A stretch of 64,000 bases of DNA from NCBI RefSeq assembly GCF_000737245.1, contig NZ_JPQU01000023.1:1-64000 (forward strand), given 5' to 3'. Position 1 is the first letter of the stretch. Each line of letters starts with the position of its first letter. This document shows, piece by piece, positions 25,712-34,974 of this stretch. The notes under the pieces were generated by a model, which was not told where the DNA came from, ran no database searches, and saw only the letters and a program-made list of their open reading frames with translations. A program made the position numbers and the translations under genes. Source of the DNA: Pseudomonas syringae. Lineage in GTDB: Bacteria > Pseudomonadota > Gammaproteobacteria > Pseudomonadales > Pseudomonadaceae.

Positions 25712-27235
25712 GTGCGAATCAAGCTTTCACCGCGTCTTGAAGGATGGTTGTTGGTTGCACTCGCCGTCGTTCTGATCGGGGCCGGACTTGGCCTGCGCCA
25801 GGCGCAGAACGTGGACGAAGAACGCTTCCTGGGTGTTGCGCTGGAGATGTTGCAGAGCGGCTCCTGGTTCGTACCCCACCGGGCAGCGGAGATTTATGGC
25901 GACAAGCCGCCGCTGTTCATGTGGGCAGTGGCGTTTTTCATCTGGCTGACGGGCAGCCCGAACATCGCCCTTTACCTGCCGGCACTCTTCTCGGCGAGCG
26001 TGGCCACGGCCGCTCTCTACGATCTGGGCCGGCGCCTGTGGAACCGGCGAATCGGACGCTACGCCGCTTTGCTGTTCCTGGCGACTTATCAGACCTACAG
26101 TATTCTGCGCACCGGGCAGATCGACGGCTTTCTATGCTTGTGGACTGCCCTGGGCATTTACGGTCTGGTTCGCCACTTACTGCTCGCCCCTGCCTGGCGC
26201 TGGTTCTATGTTGGTTGCGCGGCCATGGGCCTGGGCATCATCAGTAAAGGGGTAGGTTTTGTGCCGGCGCTGATGCTGATTCCGTATGGCTATGCTGTCC
26301 GCAAGGGGTGGCCCGGCGTCGTCGCAATGCCCGGCCAAGCCGGTCGCTGGGCACTTGGCTTACTGGTCGTATTGCTGGCTTGCTGCCTGTGGCTGATACC
26401 GATGGTGATCTCGGTGGTGCGCGACGGTGGGCCGGAAGGCTTTGCCTATATCCGCGAAATACTCCTGCATCAGACCGCCAATCGCTATGCCAGCGCCTGG
26501 GACCACCGCGAGCCATTTTGGTACTTTTTCGTCAACGTGATCCCCCAGTATTGGTTGCCGTTGGTACTGGTGCTGCCTTGGTTGATTCCGGCCTGGCGCC
26601 GGCAGTTAAGCAAGCGCGACGGCAGAGTACTGGTCCTGCTCGGATGGGTTGTGCTGGTGCTGGTGTTTTTCAGCATCTCCACGGGTAAGCGCAAACTCTA
26701 CATCTACCCCGCCCTGCCAGGTCTGGTGCTGGTCGCCGCGCCACTGGTGCCATGGCTGCTGCGCCGCTTGTTCCATAACCGCGACTGGGCGCGACGAATT
26801 TTTCCGGGCGTCGTCATTGGCTGGTTCTGTTTATGGTTCGCTCGTGGGTTCGTCGAACCAGTTTTGGATGGCGAAAACCCGCACAAGCTTGTGATGGATC
26901 AAGCAGCCGAGGTCACCCAGGGAGCCGAGCTGGTATTGGTCGGCTGGCGGGAAGGCAATTGGCTCTTTGCGCGCCAGCCGATTGTGCATTTCGGCTTTGC
27001 CGATTCCCTGGCGATCCAGCAGGCCGCCACTTGGCTGCGCGAACATCCTGGCTCCTTTGCCATGGTCCCCGGTGAGCAACTGGCCAGTTGTTTCGTACCG
27101 GAAAAAGCTCAACCGCTCGGTCAGACGTCACGGGCTGACTGGTTTGTGGTAGACGCCAGCGCGGACAACGGTCTATGCCGTCCGCACACTCATGCCGATG
27201 TCTATCACTTCAGCTGGAAGAAAAATGCGAATTGA
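25712..27235 (+). CDS. ArnT-like GT39/GT83 inner-membrane glycosyltransferase
   Basis: A 507-residue polytopic protein with a GTG start 2 bp after the LAB_N gene. The first periplasmic loop has the conserved acidic residues (NVDEERFLGVALEM) and the YGDKPPLFMW motif of ArnT and related lipid A glycosyltransferases; about 11-12 hydrophobic segments and a C-terminal soluble domain follow. Such enzymes transfer a sugar from undecaprenyl phosphate to lipid A or LPS core. With UDP-uronate enzymes and no arnA/arnB here, the sugar is probably galacturonic acid and not aminoarabinose. The acceptor is unknown. Confidence 0.88.
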   Translation: MRIKLSPRLEGWLLVALAVVLIGAGLGLRQAQNVDEERFLGVALEMLQSGSWFVPHRAAEIYGDKPPLFMWAVAFFIWLTGSPNIALYLPALFSASVATAALYDLGRRLWNRRIGRYAALLFLATYQTYSILRTGQIDGFLCLWTALGIYGLVRHLLLAPAWRWFYVGCAAMGLGIISKGVGFVPALMLIPYGYAVRKGWPGVVAMPGQAGRWALGLLVVLLACCLWLIPMVISVVRDGGPEGFAYIREILLHQTANRYASAWDHREPFWYFFVNVIPQYWLPLVLVLPWLIPAWRRQLSKRDGRVLVLLGWVVLVLVFFSISTGKRKLYIYPALPGLVLVAAPLVPWLLRRLFHNRDWARRIFPGVVIGWFCLWFARGFVEPVLDGENPHKLVMDQAAEVTQGAELVLVGWREGNWLFARQPIVHFGFADSLAIQQAATWLREHPGSFAMVPGEQLASCFVPEKAQPLGQTSRADWFVVDASADNGLCRPHTHADVYHFSWKKNAN

Positions 27236-28259
27236 TTCAGGCTCCCACCGTCCGGCACTTCAGCGAGTGCCCGATGCCATGAGCCCAGTGGTAGCTGAAG
27301 TGGCGATGCCGCGTCACTCGATCCTCCGCCGTCGGCCGATATTACATCGGCAGATACTGGTGGGTCTCGCCGTTCTAGGCCTATTGGCGTTGGTCAGTGC
27401 AGTATCGAACCATTTTCAGATCCATCAACAGCTCTACCAATACAGTGGTGTCTGGTTGCACGGAAATCAGGCTGGCGAGGAAAATATCTGGCTGCCGGAT
27501 TTTCATGTAGTGATCGATGCAAAACCCATCGCTCCGGGGCTGGAGAATCTCTCCGGGATCACCTACGACTACGACAATGATCGGCTGCTTGCAGTGACTA
27601 ACAAAGGGCCGATGCAACTGCTGACGCTGGATAAGAGCGGCAACATCCTGGCGCGCTATCCGCTGATTGGCTTCGATGACATCGAAGGACTGGCCTACCT
27701 GGGCAACGGTCGTATAGCCCTGTGCGACGAAGACTTCCAGCAGCTGGATATCATCACACTGCCCATACAGGTAAGGCCCATCCAGGTGCAAGAAGCCCAA
27801 TACATAGCGCTTATGATCAACCCCAGTACTAATAACAAAGGGTTTGAGGGGGTAACGTACGACCCGGACGGCGACCGGCTGTTCGCAATCAAAGAACGTG
27901 ACCCACGGCAATTGTTCGAGGTTTGCGGGGTAATGCGCTCCATCGATCAGGGGCGCTTGCAGATAAGGGTTGTCGACAGGCAAGACTGGGTGACGAAGAG
28001 TGTCGCCACCCGAGACCTGTCCGACGGCTACTACGATCCGCGAACCGGTCATTTACTGTTACTCAGTGACCAGTCGCTGTCGATTACGGAAATGGACAGC
28101 AATGGCAGGTTCGTGAGTATTCGCTCACTCCAGGGCGGTCTCTCCGATCTTCGCCACAGCGCACCTCAGCCTGAGGGCATGACCATGGATCGCGACGGCA
28201 ACCTTTACGTAGTCAGCGAGCCCAACCTGTTTTACAAATTCTCAAAGACACCGAAATAG
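27225..28259 (+). CDS. SdiA-regulated (YjiK-like) beta-propeller protein
   Basis: The start at 27225, with GGAAG before the ATG, overlaps the ArnT-like stop and gives 344 residues. A membrane anchor (about residues 41-60, QILVGLAVLGLLALVSAV) is followed by a periplasmic propeller of SdiA-regulated type: LENLSGITYDYDNDRLLAVTN, GFDDIEGLAYLGNG, and NKGFEGVTYDPDGDRLFAIKE. YjiK-like proteins are thought to bind metals or sugars in the periplasm; function is unproven. Overlap with the transferase gene implies a role in the same envelope pathway. Confidence 0.85.
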   Translation: MRIDSGSHRPALQRVPDAMSPVVAEVAMPRHSILRRRPILHRQILVGLAVLGLLALVSAVSNHFQIHQQLYQYSGVWLHGNQAGEENIWLPDFHVVIDAKPIAPGLENLSGITYDYDNDRLLAVTNKGPMQLLTLDKSGNILARYPLIGFDDIEGLAYLGNGRIALCDEDFQQLDIITLPIQVRPIQVQEAQYIALMINPSTNNKGFEGVTYDPDGDRLFAIKERDPRQLFEVCGVMRSIDQGRLQIRVVDRQDWVTKSVATRDLSDGYYDPRTGHLLLLSDQSLSITEMDSNGRFVSIRSLQGGLSDLRHSAPQPEGMTMDRDGNLYVVSEPNLFYKFSKTPK

Positions 28260-28293
28260 CCCGAGAGAACACAGCCCGGTTGCCTGAATGACC

Positions 28294-28611
28294 TTATGAG
28301 TGAACATTTGGGCCCACCTTGAGATAGCGTTTGATCAGCGCCAAGCCCGCCAGAGGTAAACCGATACCCACGATGCCGCAGATCCAGGCGAGACCTTGCG
28401 TGCCAAACGTCATCAAGGCCCCACCAATGAAGATTGCAGGCAACAGCGGGAACACCAGTACGCAAATCAGCAATGCGTGAGTGCCCAGAAATCTTTTCAA
28501 ACGGCCCTCGGCGTTAAAGATGCACACCATCCATAGAAAGGTCCAACATCCGATACTTGCCAAATAAAGTGCCAAGTAAAGTAGATCCCCTACCATTCCA
28601 TATCCATGCAT
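28294..28611 (-). CDS. Small multi-pass membrane protein, unknown
   Basis: The start at 28611 follows AAGGAAG, giving 105 residues with three or four hydrophobic segments (YLALYLASIGCWTFLW, ALLICVLVFPLLPAIFIGG, WICGIVGIGLPLAGLALI). I recognise no family. It is downstream of the glyoxalase-like gene on the same strand with 71 bp between them and could be cotranscribed. It converges with the LPS operon. Confidence 0.7.
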   Translation of the reverse strand: MHGYGMVGDLLYLALYLASIGCWTFLWMVCIFNAEGRLKRFLGTHALLICVLVFPLLPAIFIGGALMTFGTQGLAWICGIVGIGLPLAGLALIKRYLKVGPNVHS

Positions 28612-28682
28612 TTCAATGCTTCCTTGTTCTTGCTCACGACAGAGGCCGGGCAAACCACCGTAGTCCGGCCTCTGTCGCCAAA

Positions 28683-29210
28683 TCAGCTCTGGCAGAAGCG
28701 GATCCGATTACCGAAAGGGTCGTAGACTTCCAGAATCTGCCCCCATCCCTGCTGGACAATATCCGGACGCCCGTAGCCATAGCGCTTGGCAATGAGTTCA
28801 TCCCGGAGCGTTTCGATGTTGTGCATCGGGATAAAGATCGTCGATCCCGGACTGGCATCGCCATGATGTTCGGACAGATGGAGCTGCAGGCCGTTTCGGC
28901 TGACGCCCAGGTAAAGCGGCAGATCCGCTTCGAACCGATGCTCGAATTCGACACTGAAACCGAGGAAGTCAATATAGAATTCCCGCGCCTTGGCCTCGTC
29001 AAAAATTCGCAATATCGGAATGGCTTTGTCGAACGTAACGCTGTGGGGATTTTCTTCCGCAAGCATTGCTGATGCGGTGTTCCAGTCCTTGTAGCCCAGT
29101 TGTTGAGCGACCAGTTCGAGTGCCGCGCTATGGGACACTTCCTGGTTGCGGCCTTCCAACGAAGCACGCAAGGTCTTAGCCATCTGCTTGGCTTTCTGGA
29201 TGGTTAACAT
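28683..29210 (-). CDS. Glyoxalase/bleomycin-resistance superfamily protein with N-terminal extension
   Basis: The start at 29210 has AGGAG upstream and gives 175 residues. The first 50 residues are a helical domain (MAKTLRASLEGRNQEVSHSA, ELVAQQLGYKDWN) seen in a group of glyoxalase-superfamily proteins; the rest is a VOC domain (IPILRIFDEAKAREFYIDFL, GLQLHLSEH, EVYDPFGNRIRF). Metal-type histidine and glutamate positions remain (H130-region and late E), but the substrate cannot be told. It may bind hydrophobic toxins instead of acting as an enzyme. Confidence 0.85.
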   Translation of the reverse strand: MLTIQKAKQMAKTLRASLEGRNQEVSHSAALELVAQQLGYKDWNTASAMLAEENPHSVTFDKAIPILRIFDEAKAREFYIDFLGFSVEFEHRFEADLPLYLGVSRNGLQLHLSEHHGDASPGSTIFIPMHNIETLRDELIAKRYGYGRPDIVQQGWGQILEVYDPFGNRIRFCQS

Positions 29211-29523
29211 GATTTCTCCTGGAGTCGAAGCCTGTTGGTGCTCGCGTTGCCAAACCTCGACTATCAAGAGCTTTGCGATAGGGGTTGGAAAAACATGCTT
29301 TCACCTTTCCTTTCGGAGCGAGCGGCGGGCAGCACTGGCCAGCCGCGATCGTACACATCCCGCGCCAAAGACGAAACCGATGGTTAGCGTTTTATATTCG
29401 GCGCCCATAAATCTCTGACTGTTGCTATCGGATACTCGCTGACTGTAGCTACCGCCCCCACCCCATCGCGCTTAACTTCTTCATACAAAACCTTAGGGCA
29501 TTCAAATCAACGGAGCGATCGCT

Positions 29524-30153
29524 ATGCCTGATGCAGCCAGCCTTTACCTGTTCATTGTCGCCGTTGTGCTCTTGTTGGTCGTTCCGGGCCCCAACATGGC
29601 GTTCGTCACCACCCATGCCTTGGCCCACGGTTGGCGTGCTGGATTCGCCGCCGCACTGGGTATTTCTCTGGCTGATCTGGTGATGACCGCGTTGGTGAGC
29701 GCAGGCGTTGGCGCCGTGGTCATGAGCTGGGCGCCAGCATTCGATGTGTTGCGTGTGGCTGGCGCCTGTTATCTCATCTGGATCGCCTGGCAGGCATTGA
29801 AAGTGCCATCGCTTCCCCAAGGCACCCAGCCTCAGTTGGCTTCTATGTGGAAAATATTTGCCCGAGCCACTCTCAACAGCCTGCTGAACCCCAAGGCGCT
29901 GTTGTTCTTCATGGTGTTCCTGCCCCAATTCGTCAGCGTGGAAAACGGCAACCTCACTTTTCAGCTCATGTTTCTCGGCGGGCTGCTGTCACTTATCGCA
30001 CTGGTCTTCCATACGCTGCTGGGCCTGTGTGCCGGTCAACTTAACGGGAAGATGCACAGAAGCAGATTCACCGAGCGTCTGGGGAAGTACGGTTTTGCCG
30101 GGGTGATGGCCGCACTGGCGGCACGTTTGCTGTTTCTTGACCGTCCGCTCTGA
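29524..30153 (+). CDS. LysE/RhtB-family amino-acid exporter
   Basis: A 209-residue membrane protein with six hydrophobic segments and the LysE signature PGPNMAFVTTHALAHGWRAGFAAALG near the N-terminus (only part is quoted as motif), plus the NSLLNPKALLFF segment in the middle. Members export amino acids or homoserine lactones. It stands alone, upstream of an amidase gene by 71 bp, which may form a loose unit exporting or handling amide-derived products; this is only suggested by spacing. Confidence 0.88.
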   Translation: MPDAASLYLFIVAVVLLLVVPGPNMAFVTTHALAHGWRAGFAAALGISLADLVMTALVSAGVGAVVMSWAPAFDVLRVAGACYLIWIAWQALKVPSLPQGTQPQLASMWKIFARATLNSLLNPKALLFFMVFLPQFVSVENGNLTFQLMFLGGLLSLIALVFHTLLGLCAGQLNGKMHRSRFTERLGKYGFAGVMAALAARLLFLDRPL

Positions 30154-30224
30154 TGCAAGGGGCTGGCTCGAGTCGGACACTGCAAATAGACTAGGCAGCA
30201 TTTCCTGCCGTCGGTGAAACGTAA

Positions 30225-31934
30225 ATGATTGAAGTGACAGAGGCCTCCATCGCCGATCTGCGTGCTGCACTGGAGTCTGGCCAGACTACGTCGGTTGAGC
30301 TGGTGAGGGCTTACCTTGCCAGAATGGATGCCTACGACGGCCTCGACACCCCGACCGCTCTTAATGCTGTCGTGGTTCGAAACCCTGAGGCTATCGAAGA
30401 AGCGCAAGCCTCCGATAGCCGTCGCAGCAAGGGCGAACAGCTGAGCCCGCTGGATGGCATCCCGTATACGGCAAAGGACAGTTATCTGGTCAAAGGGCTG
30501 ACTGCGGCTTCGGGCAGCCCTGCATTTGCCGAATTGGTTGCGCAACGTGATGCCTTCACCATCGGCCGCCTTCGGGCCGCTGGCGCGATCTGTCTGGGCA
30601 AAACCAACATGCCCCCCATGGCAAACGGCGGTATGCAGCGTGGCGTTTATGGCCGTGCCGAAAGTCCGTACAACGCCAATTACCTCACTGCACCGTTCGC
30701 CTCAGGCTCCTCCAACGGTGCCGGAACCGCCACCGCCGCCAGTTTCGCTGCCTTCGGCATGGCTGAAGAAACCTGGTCGAGTGGTCGCGGCCCTGCTTCA
30801 AACAACGGCCTTTGCGCTTATACCCCTTCCCGTGGGGTGATCTCGGTGCGGGGCAACTGGCCGTTGACGCCAACCATGGACGTTGTTGTCCCGTACGCAA
30901 GAAGCATGGCTGATCTGCTCGAAGTGCTGGATGTGATCGTCGCCGAGGACCCCGAAACCCGTGGCGATCTTTGGCGGCTGCAGCCTTGGGTGACATTGCC
31001 GAGTGTCGCTTCGGTGCGCCCCGCTTCTTACCCTGAACTGGCCATCACGGCCGAAGCAATGGCCGGCAAGCGCTTCGGGGTGCCACGCATGTTCATCAAT
31101 GCAGACCCTGAGGCAGGCACCGCCGAAACCCCCGGAATTGGTGGCCCGACCGGCCAGCGCATCATCACCCGGCCTAGCGTGATCGACCTTTGGCAACAGG
31201 CCCGCAAGGCGCTCGAAGCAGCCGGTGCCGAAGTCATTGAGGTGGATTTTCCGCTGGTTTCAAATTGCGAGGGTGATCGCCCAGGCGCGCCCACCGTATT
31301 TACCCGTGGGCTGGTGTCAAAAGAATTTCTGCATGACGAGTTGTGGGATCTGTCAGCGTGGGCCTTTGATGACTTTCTGCGCGCCAATGGCGATCCGACA
31401 TTAAACCGTCTCGCGGACGTCGATGGTGCGAAGATTTTCCCCCACGACCCCGGCACGCTGCCCAATCGCGAGGACGATCTGGCCGCAGGTATGGACGAGT
31501 ATGTGCGCATGGCCGAGCGCGGGATTACCCCGTGGAATGAGATACCCACCCTCCCCGATGGCCTTCGCGGACTTGAGCAGACCCGGCGTATCGATCTGGA
31601 AGACTGGATGGATAAGTTGGGCCTTGATGCGGTGCTTTTTCCAACCGTGGCGGATGTAGGCCCGGCTGACGCCGATATCAATCCCGAATCCGCTGACATT
31701 GCCTGGAGCAACGGCGTTTGGGTGGCTAATGGCAATCTTGCCATTCGTCACTTGGGCGTGCCGACCGTCACGGTGCCAATGGGCGTCATGGCCGATATTG
31801 GCATGCCCGTCGGGCTGACGTTCGCTGGTCGTGCTTATGACGACTCGAATCTATTGCGCCTCGCCAGTGCTTTCGAAGCGACAGGCAGCAAACGCATGAT
31901 TCCGCCACGGACGCCGCCGTTGCAGACAAAGTGA
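30225..31934 (+). CDS. Amidase-signature family hydrolase
   Basis: A 569-residue amidase. The catalytic lysine lies in DGIPYTAKDSY (about residue 86), and the glycine/serine-rich block (ASGSSNGAGTATAASF, then EETWSSGRGPASNNGL) holds the cis-serine and nucleophile serine region. Length and signature resemble fungal-type and allophanate-hydrolase-like amidases. There is no signal peptide, so it is cytoplasmic. The substrate is unknown. A ribosome-binding site is weak at the ATG chosen. Confidence 0.85.
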   Translation: MIEVTEASIADLRAALESGQTTSVELVRAYLARMDAYDGLDTPTALNAVVVRNPEAIEEAQASDSRRSKGEQLSPLDGIPYTAKDSYLVKGLTAASGSPAFAELVAQRDAFTIGRLRAAGAICLGKTNMPPMANGGMQRGVYGRAESPYNANYLTAPFASGSSNGAGTATAASFAAFGMAEETWSSGRGPASNNGLCAYTPSRGVISVRGNWPLTPTMDVVVPYARSMADLLEVLDVIVAEDPETRGDLWRLQPWVTLPSVASVRPASYPELAITAEAMAGKRFGVPRMFINADPEAGTAETPGIGGPTGQRIITRPSVIDLWQQARKALEAAGAEVIEVDFPLVSNCEGDRPGAPTVFTRGLVSKEFLHDELWDLSAWAFDDFLRANGDPTLNRLADVDGAKIFPHDPGTLPNREDDLAAGMDEYVRMAERGITPWNEIPTLPDGLRGLEQTRRIDLEDWMDKLGLDAVLFPTVADVGPADADINPESADIAWSNGVWVANGNLAIRHLGVPTVTVPMGVMADIGMPVGLTFAGRAYDDSNLLRLASAFEATGSKRMIPPRTPPLQTK

Positions 31935-31947
31935 CCGCGCCTGCGCG

Positions 31948-32034
31948 TTGGGGCGCGCTTGCCCGCGATGCGGTTCCAAAGCCAGCAGGTTGGGTGCTTG
32001 TGGAAACGCTATCGCCGCCAAGCGCGCTCCTACG
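31948..32034. repeat. REP-like repeat (GCGCGCTTGCCCGCGAT / ATCGCCGCCAAGCGCGCTCC type)
   Basis: An inverted pair, GGGCGCGCTTGCCCGCGATG at the left and ATCGCCGCCAAGCGCGCTCC at the right, forms a long hairpin after the amidase stop. It is a different REP class from the one at 20981 and is related to the GTAGGAGCGC class at 44831. Confidence 0.7.
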
Positions 32035-32126
32035 AGTGAGCAGTGTGTTAGCAATAACTTTCTTAACGGAGCTCTATACTCAGGCGAAACGCAGTAGACC
32101 TGGATCCCGTCCCGGAAGCCGACATC

Positions 32127-33134
32127 TTGAACATACGTTCGCTGATCGTCGTGATAGTTCTGATATCAGCCGGTTGCGCCTCGCAAAGGCCCGCGCCAGT
32201 GGCGGTAACGCCTGTGGTCATTTCTCCTGCAACCTGGCAACAGGTTGACCGGGAAATAGTCAGTGCATCGCGAGACGCCACTGAACAAGTCAAGGTGTTT
32301 GCCCGAGGTTCCATGGACCATTGGCGGACCCGGGTTTACCAACAGACCGAAGAACGATTCATCCCCTGGTTCAGTAGCTACTGGACTCAGGAATGGCTGT
32401 CGATGAAAGTCAGTTGGTACGCCCTTAGCGCCAGCGGCGAGCAGGACGCTTCTGCGAAACGTCTTGCGGACTATCTGCTACAGGAATATCAGGAACAGGT
32501 CCTGGCACCTGTGGCAGTGGAAGTCGAACCGGACGCCATCCTCGGCCAGGCGACGGGCTTCTATGTCCAACTGATGGATGAGCAGCTGAAAGTCATTGCC
32601 CAGCGGCACGGTGTGCCGATCTCCCGGCTCAACAGCAGAACCCAGCGAATCCCGGCTATCGCCCTTGGCCCTCCCTCCTCCCGTAATGCATCGTTATTCC
32701 AGCTTGTGAGTGCCGAACCGCTAAGCACCCTGCCCGCTTATGCGGCGCTCATTGACGAGATCCACAAAGCGGGCGGCGACCGGGGTATCGGCTCGACTGA
32801 TGCGGGGATGACCCCGGTTGCCAAGCGAGCCAGTCAGCGAATAGAAGCAGAGATGGCGCCGCGTGGCGCGGCCAGTGCAATTGCTGCGGTAGCCGGTAAA
32901 CTCGCCGGCGCACTCATTTCCGTGGGCGTTGCTGGCGTCAGGGCGGTGCTCCAGGCCAATGACCGCCCTGACAGCGAAGCCTTGATCAGACAAACCCTCG
33001 GCACATCATTTGATAAAGCCTGGCTAAAGCTACTCCAGAACCCCAACAGCGGCGTCATGGCCGGAACCCTGCACATGGCCGGTCAGATCGAAGGTAGCCT
33101 GAATCGCAGAATCCACTCCCAACCTGATCAGTGA
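32127..33134 (+). CDS. Putative outer-membrane lipoprotein
   Basis: A 335-residue protein with a TTG start preceded by GGAAG; the N-terminus is a lipoprotein signal with lipobox LISAGC, cysteine at residue 17. The mature part is mostly alpha-helical with aromatic-rich segments (WFSSYWTQEWLSMKVSWYAL) and an alanine-rich hydrophobic region near 250-280 (AIAAVAGKLAGALISVGVAG). I recognise no domain. It stands alone between an amidase and a small acidic protein. Confidence 0.75.
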   Translation: MNIRSLIVVIVLISAGCASQRPAPVAVTPVVISPATWQQVDREIVSASRDATEQVKVFARGSMDHWRTRVYQQTEERFIPWFSSYWTQEWLSMKVSWYALSASGEQDASAKRLADYLLQEYQEQVLAPVAVEVEPDAILGQATGFYVQLMDEQLKVIAQRHGVPISRLNSRTQRIPAIALGPPSSRNASLFQLVSAEPLSTLPAYAALIDEIHKAGGDRGIGSTDAGMTPVAKRASQRIEAEMAPRGAASAIAAVAGKLAGALISVGVAGVRAVLQANDRPDSEALIRQTLGTSFDKAWLKLLQNPNSGVMAGTLHMAGQIEGSLNRRIHSQPDQ

Positions 33135-33254
33135 CAAACTCCTGCCACTGCTGACGAGTCACCCGTGCTACCGCCAGTCGTATGCTTCGAACTACCCGTC
33201 AAAGGCTATTTCCAATTTATGCGCCTGGCATCGGGTCGGGCAAAGGAGATAGCC

Positions 33255-33488
33255 ATGCAAATCAACACAGAGCTTAGAGGCGGTATGGATTTACTTCCAA
33301 CCTCCAATGATCCATTGAGTCCGGGCCGCACAGACGTTAACCCGAGTGATCAACCTGGAGTTGATGAGCTTCCTAACAATGAAGGCGAAATTCCGCTGGA
33401 TTCAGACGATGACGCCCCAGTCGAGGAGGAACTGATCGATGTTGATCCAGATAACGCCGAGATGGACGATCAGCCCAATCCGCGCTAG
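33255..33488 (+). CDS. Small, highly acidic protein
   Basis: The start at 33255 follows a perfect AAGGAGAT ribosome-binding site and gives 77 residues. The second half is strongly acidic (LDSDDDAPVEEELIDVDPDN) and probably disordered; there is no signal peptide or domain. Similar short acidic proteins occur widely in Pseudomonas without assigned function. Confidence 0.7.
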   Translation: MQINTELRGGMDLLPTSNDPLSPGRTDVNPSDQPGVDELPNNEGEIPLDSDDDAPVEEELIDVDPDNAEMDDQPNPR

Positions 33489-33666
33489 TCGCTCGCTCTT
33501 CATCACGACCCCATGGAACGGGGTCACTGCGTGGCGTTAATGCCAGACCGGCACCGGCGCTGATACAAGCCCGCATGCCGTCGCAAACGCTCACGCGGAA
33601 GCGTTCACTTGAATCACCTATGATCAGTGAGAGCTGCCGACACAACGTTTGCCACAGGGATTGATC

Positions 33667-34974
33667 TTGCCAAACACCGACCATCCACTGATCAACCGAA
33701 CCGCCCAGGCCATTAATGCCCAGGCGGGCGAGGTGTATTCAGCATTGGCCGGTTTCGGGTTGTTTTTCTGCCTGTTCACCGGCTACTTCATGCTACGGCC
33801 AATCCGCGAGGCCATGGGCATCCAGGGAGGTGTCGAGAATCTGCAGTGGTTGTTCACAGCGACATTCGTGGTCATGTTGATCGCCATCCCGTTGTTTGGC
33901 TGGTTGAATTCCAGGGTGCCCCGGGAGCAATTCGTCGATTGGGTATTTGGATTCTTTATCGTCAACCTGCTGCTATTCGCCCTGACCTTCGCCGTTCATG
34001 ACGACAGTGTCTGGCTGGCAAGACTGTTTTACGTGTGGATCTCTGTTTATAACCTGTTTGTGGTTTCCGTGGCCTGGAGCCTGATGGCCGACGTCTTTGA
34101 TGCTGACCAAGCCAAGCGGTTGTTTGCGTTTATCGCGGCAGGTGCCAGTGTGGGTGGGCTCGTGGGGCCGTTGATAAGTGCGCTGTCGATCAATCAACTT
34201 GGGCAAGCTGGGCTGACCCTGGTGAGCGCGTTGCTGCTGTTCGCGGCGCTTTACCTCAAGCGCTACCTGATGAACTGGCGCGCACGCGGTGGCGCTGGTC
34301 GGCCTGGGGCTGCACCCACCGAAAGCCCGCGCAAGCCGGTCGCAGGCAATCCGTTCAGCGGGCTTGGCCGGGTTTTGCGCTCCTCTTATTTGTTGGCAAT
34401 GTGCCTGTTCGTCTTGCTGTTGGCCACGGCCAGTACCTTTCTCTATTTCGAGCAGGCTCGTCTGGTCGCGGAGCGCTTCCCCAGCCGGGAACTGCAGGTC
34501 AGTGTCTTCGGCTTGATCGACTTTGCGGTGCAGGCAGGCGCGCTGGTTGCACAGCTATTTATCACCGGGCGTATCGCTCAGCGCTTCGGCGTGGGGAGTT
34601 TGCTGGCCATCGTTCCCGCTTTGGTATGCCTGGGGTTCATCGGCCTTGCCCTCGCTCCCAGTTTTGCCATGCTCGCCGGCTTGATGATCATAAGGCGGAT
34701 CGGCGAATACGCCTTCATCCGACCAGGACGAGAAATGCTCTTCGCACCCTTGGACGCAGAAACCAAATACAAGGCCAAGAACTTCATCGACACGGTGGTT
34801 TACCGGGGCGGCGATGCGATCAGCGGCTGGGCGAAAAGCCTGCTCGACACACTGGGTCAGTCGGCTGTGCTGGTGGCCGTGGTAGGCGCAATCTGCGCCG
34901 CACTCTGGACTCTGGTGGGTTGGTATCTGGGCAGGCGAAGCCATAACGAAACAGCTGAGGGCAGCCAGCGATAA
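33667..34974 (+). CDS. MFS-fold transporter, NTP/NDP-exchange-like
   Basis: The TTG at 33667 has CAGGGA six bases upstream and yields MPNTDHPLINRTAQAINAQ; two other TTG codons upstream (33649, 33661) are less well placed. The 435-residue protein has about 12 hydrophobic segments with the FFCLFTGYFMLRPIREAMG start and late EYAFIRPGREMLFAPLDAE motif of the family often annotated as NTP/NDP exchange transporters. Whether it moves nucleotides in a free-living bacterium is doubtful; the substrate is unknown. It converges with the DUF3830 gene with no base between the stops. Confidence 0.8.
   Translation: MPNTDHPLINRTAQAINAQAGEVYSALAGFGLFFCLFTGYFMLRPIREAMGIQGGVENLQWLFTATFVVMLIAIPLFGWLNSRVPREQFVDWVFGFFIVNLLLFALTFAVHDDSVWLARLFYVWISVYNLFVVSVAWSLMADVFDADQAKRLFAFIAAGASVGGLVGPLISALSINQLGQAGLTLVSALLLFAALYLKRYLMNWRARGGAGRPGAAPTESPRKPVAGNPFSGLGRVLRSSYLLAMCLFVLLLATASTFLYFEQARLVAERFPSRELQVSVFGLIDFAVQAGALVAQLFITGRIAQRFGVGSLLAIVPALVCLGFIGLALAPSFAMLAGLMIIRRIGEYAFIRPGREMLFAPLDAETKYKAKNFIDTVVYRGGDAISGWAKSLLDTLGQSAVLVAVVGAICAALWTLVGWYLGRRSHNETAEGSQR

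Noticed and set aside
22353..27235. Aminoarabinose (arn) operon
   Set aside because: ArnC- and ArnT-like genes are present, but arnA, arnB and arnD are absent and an epimerase replaces them, so aminoarabinose synthesis is not supported.
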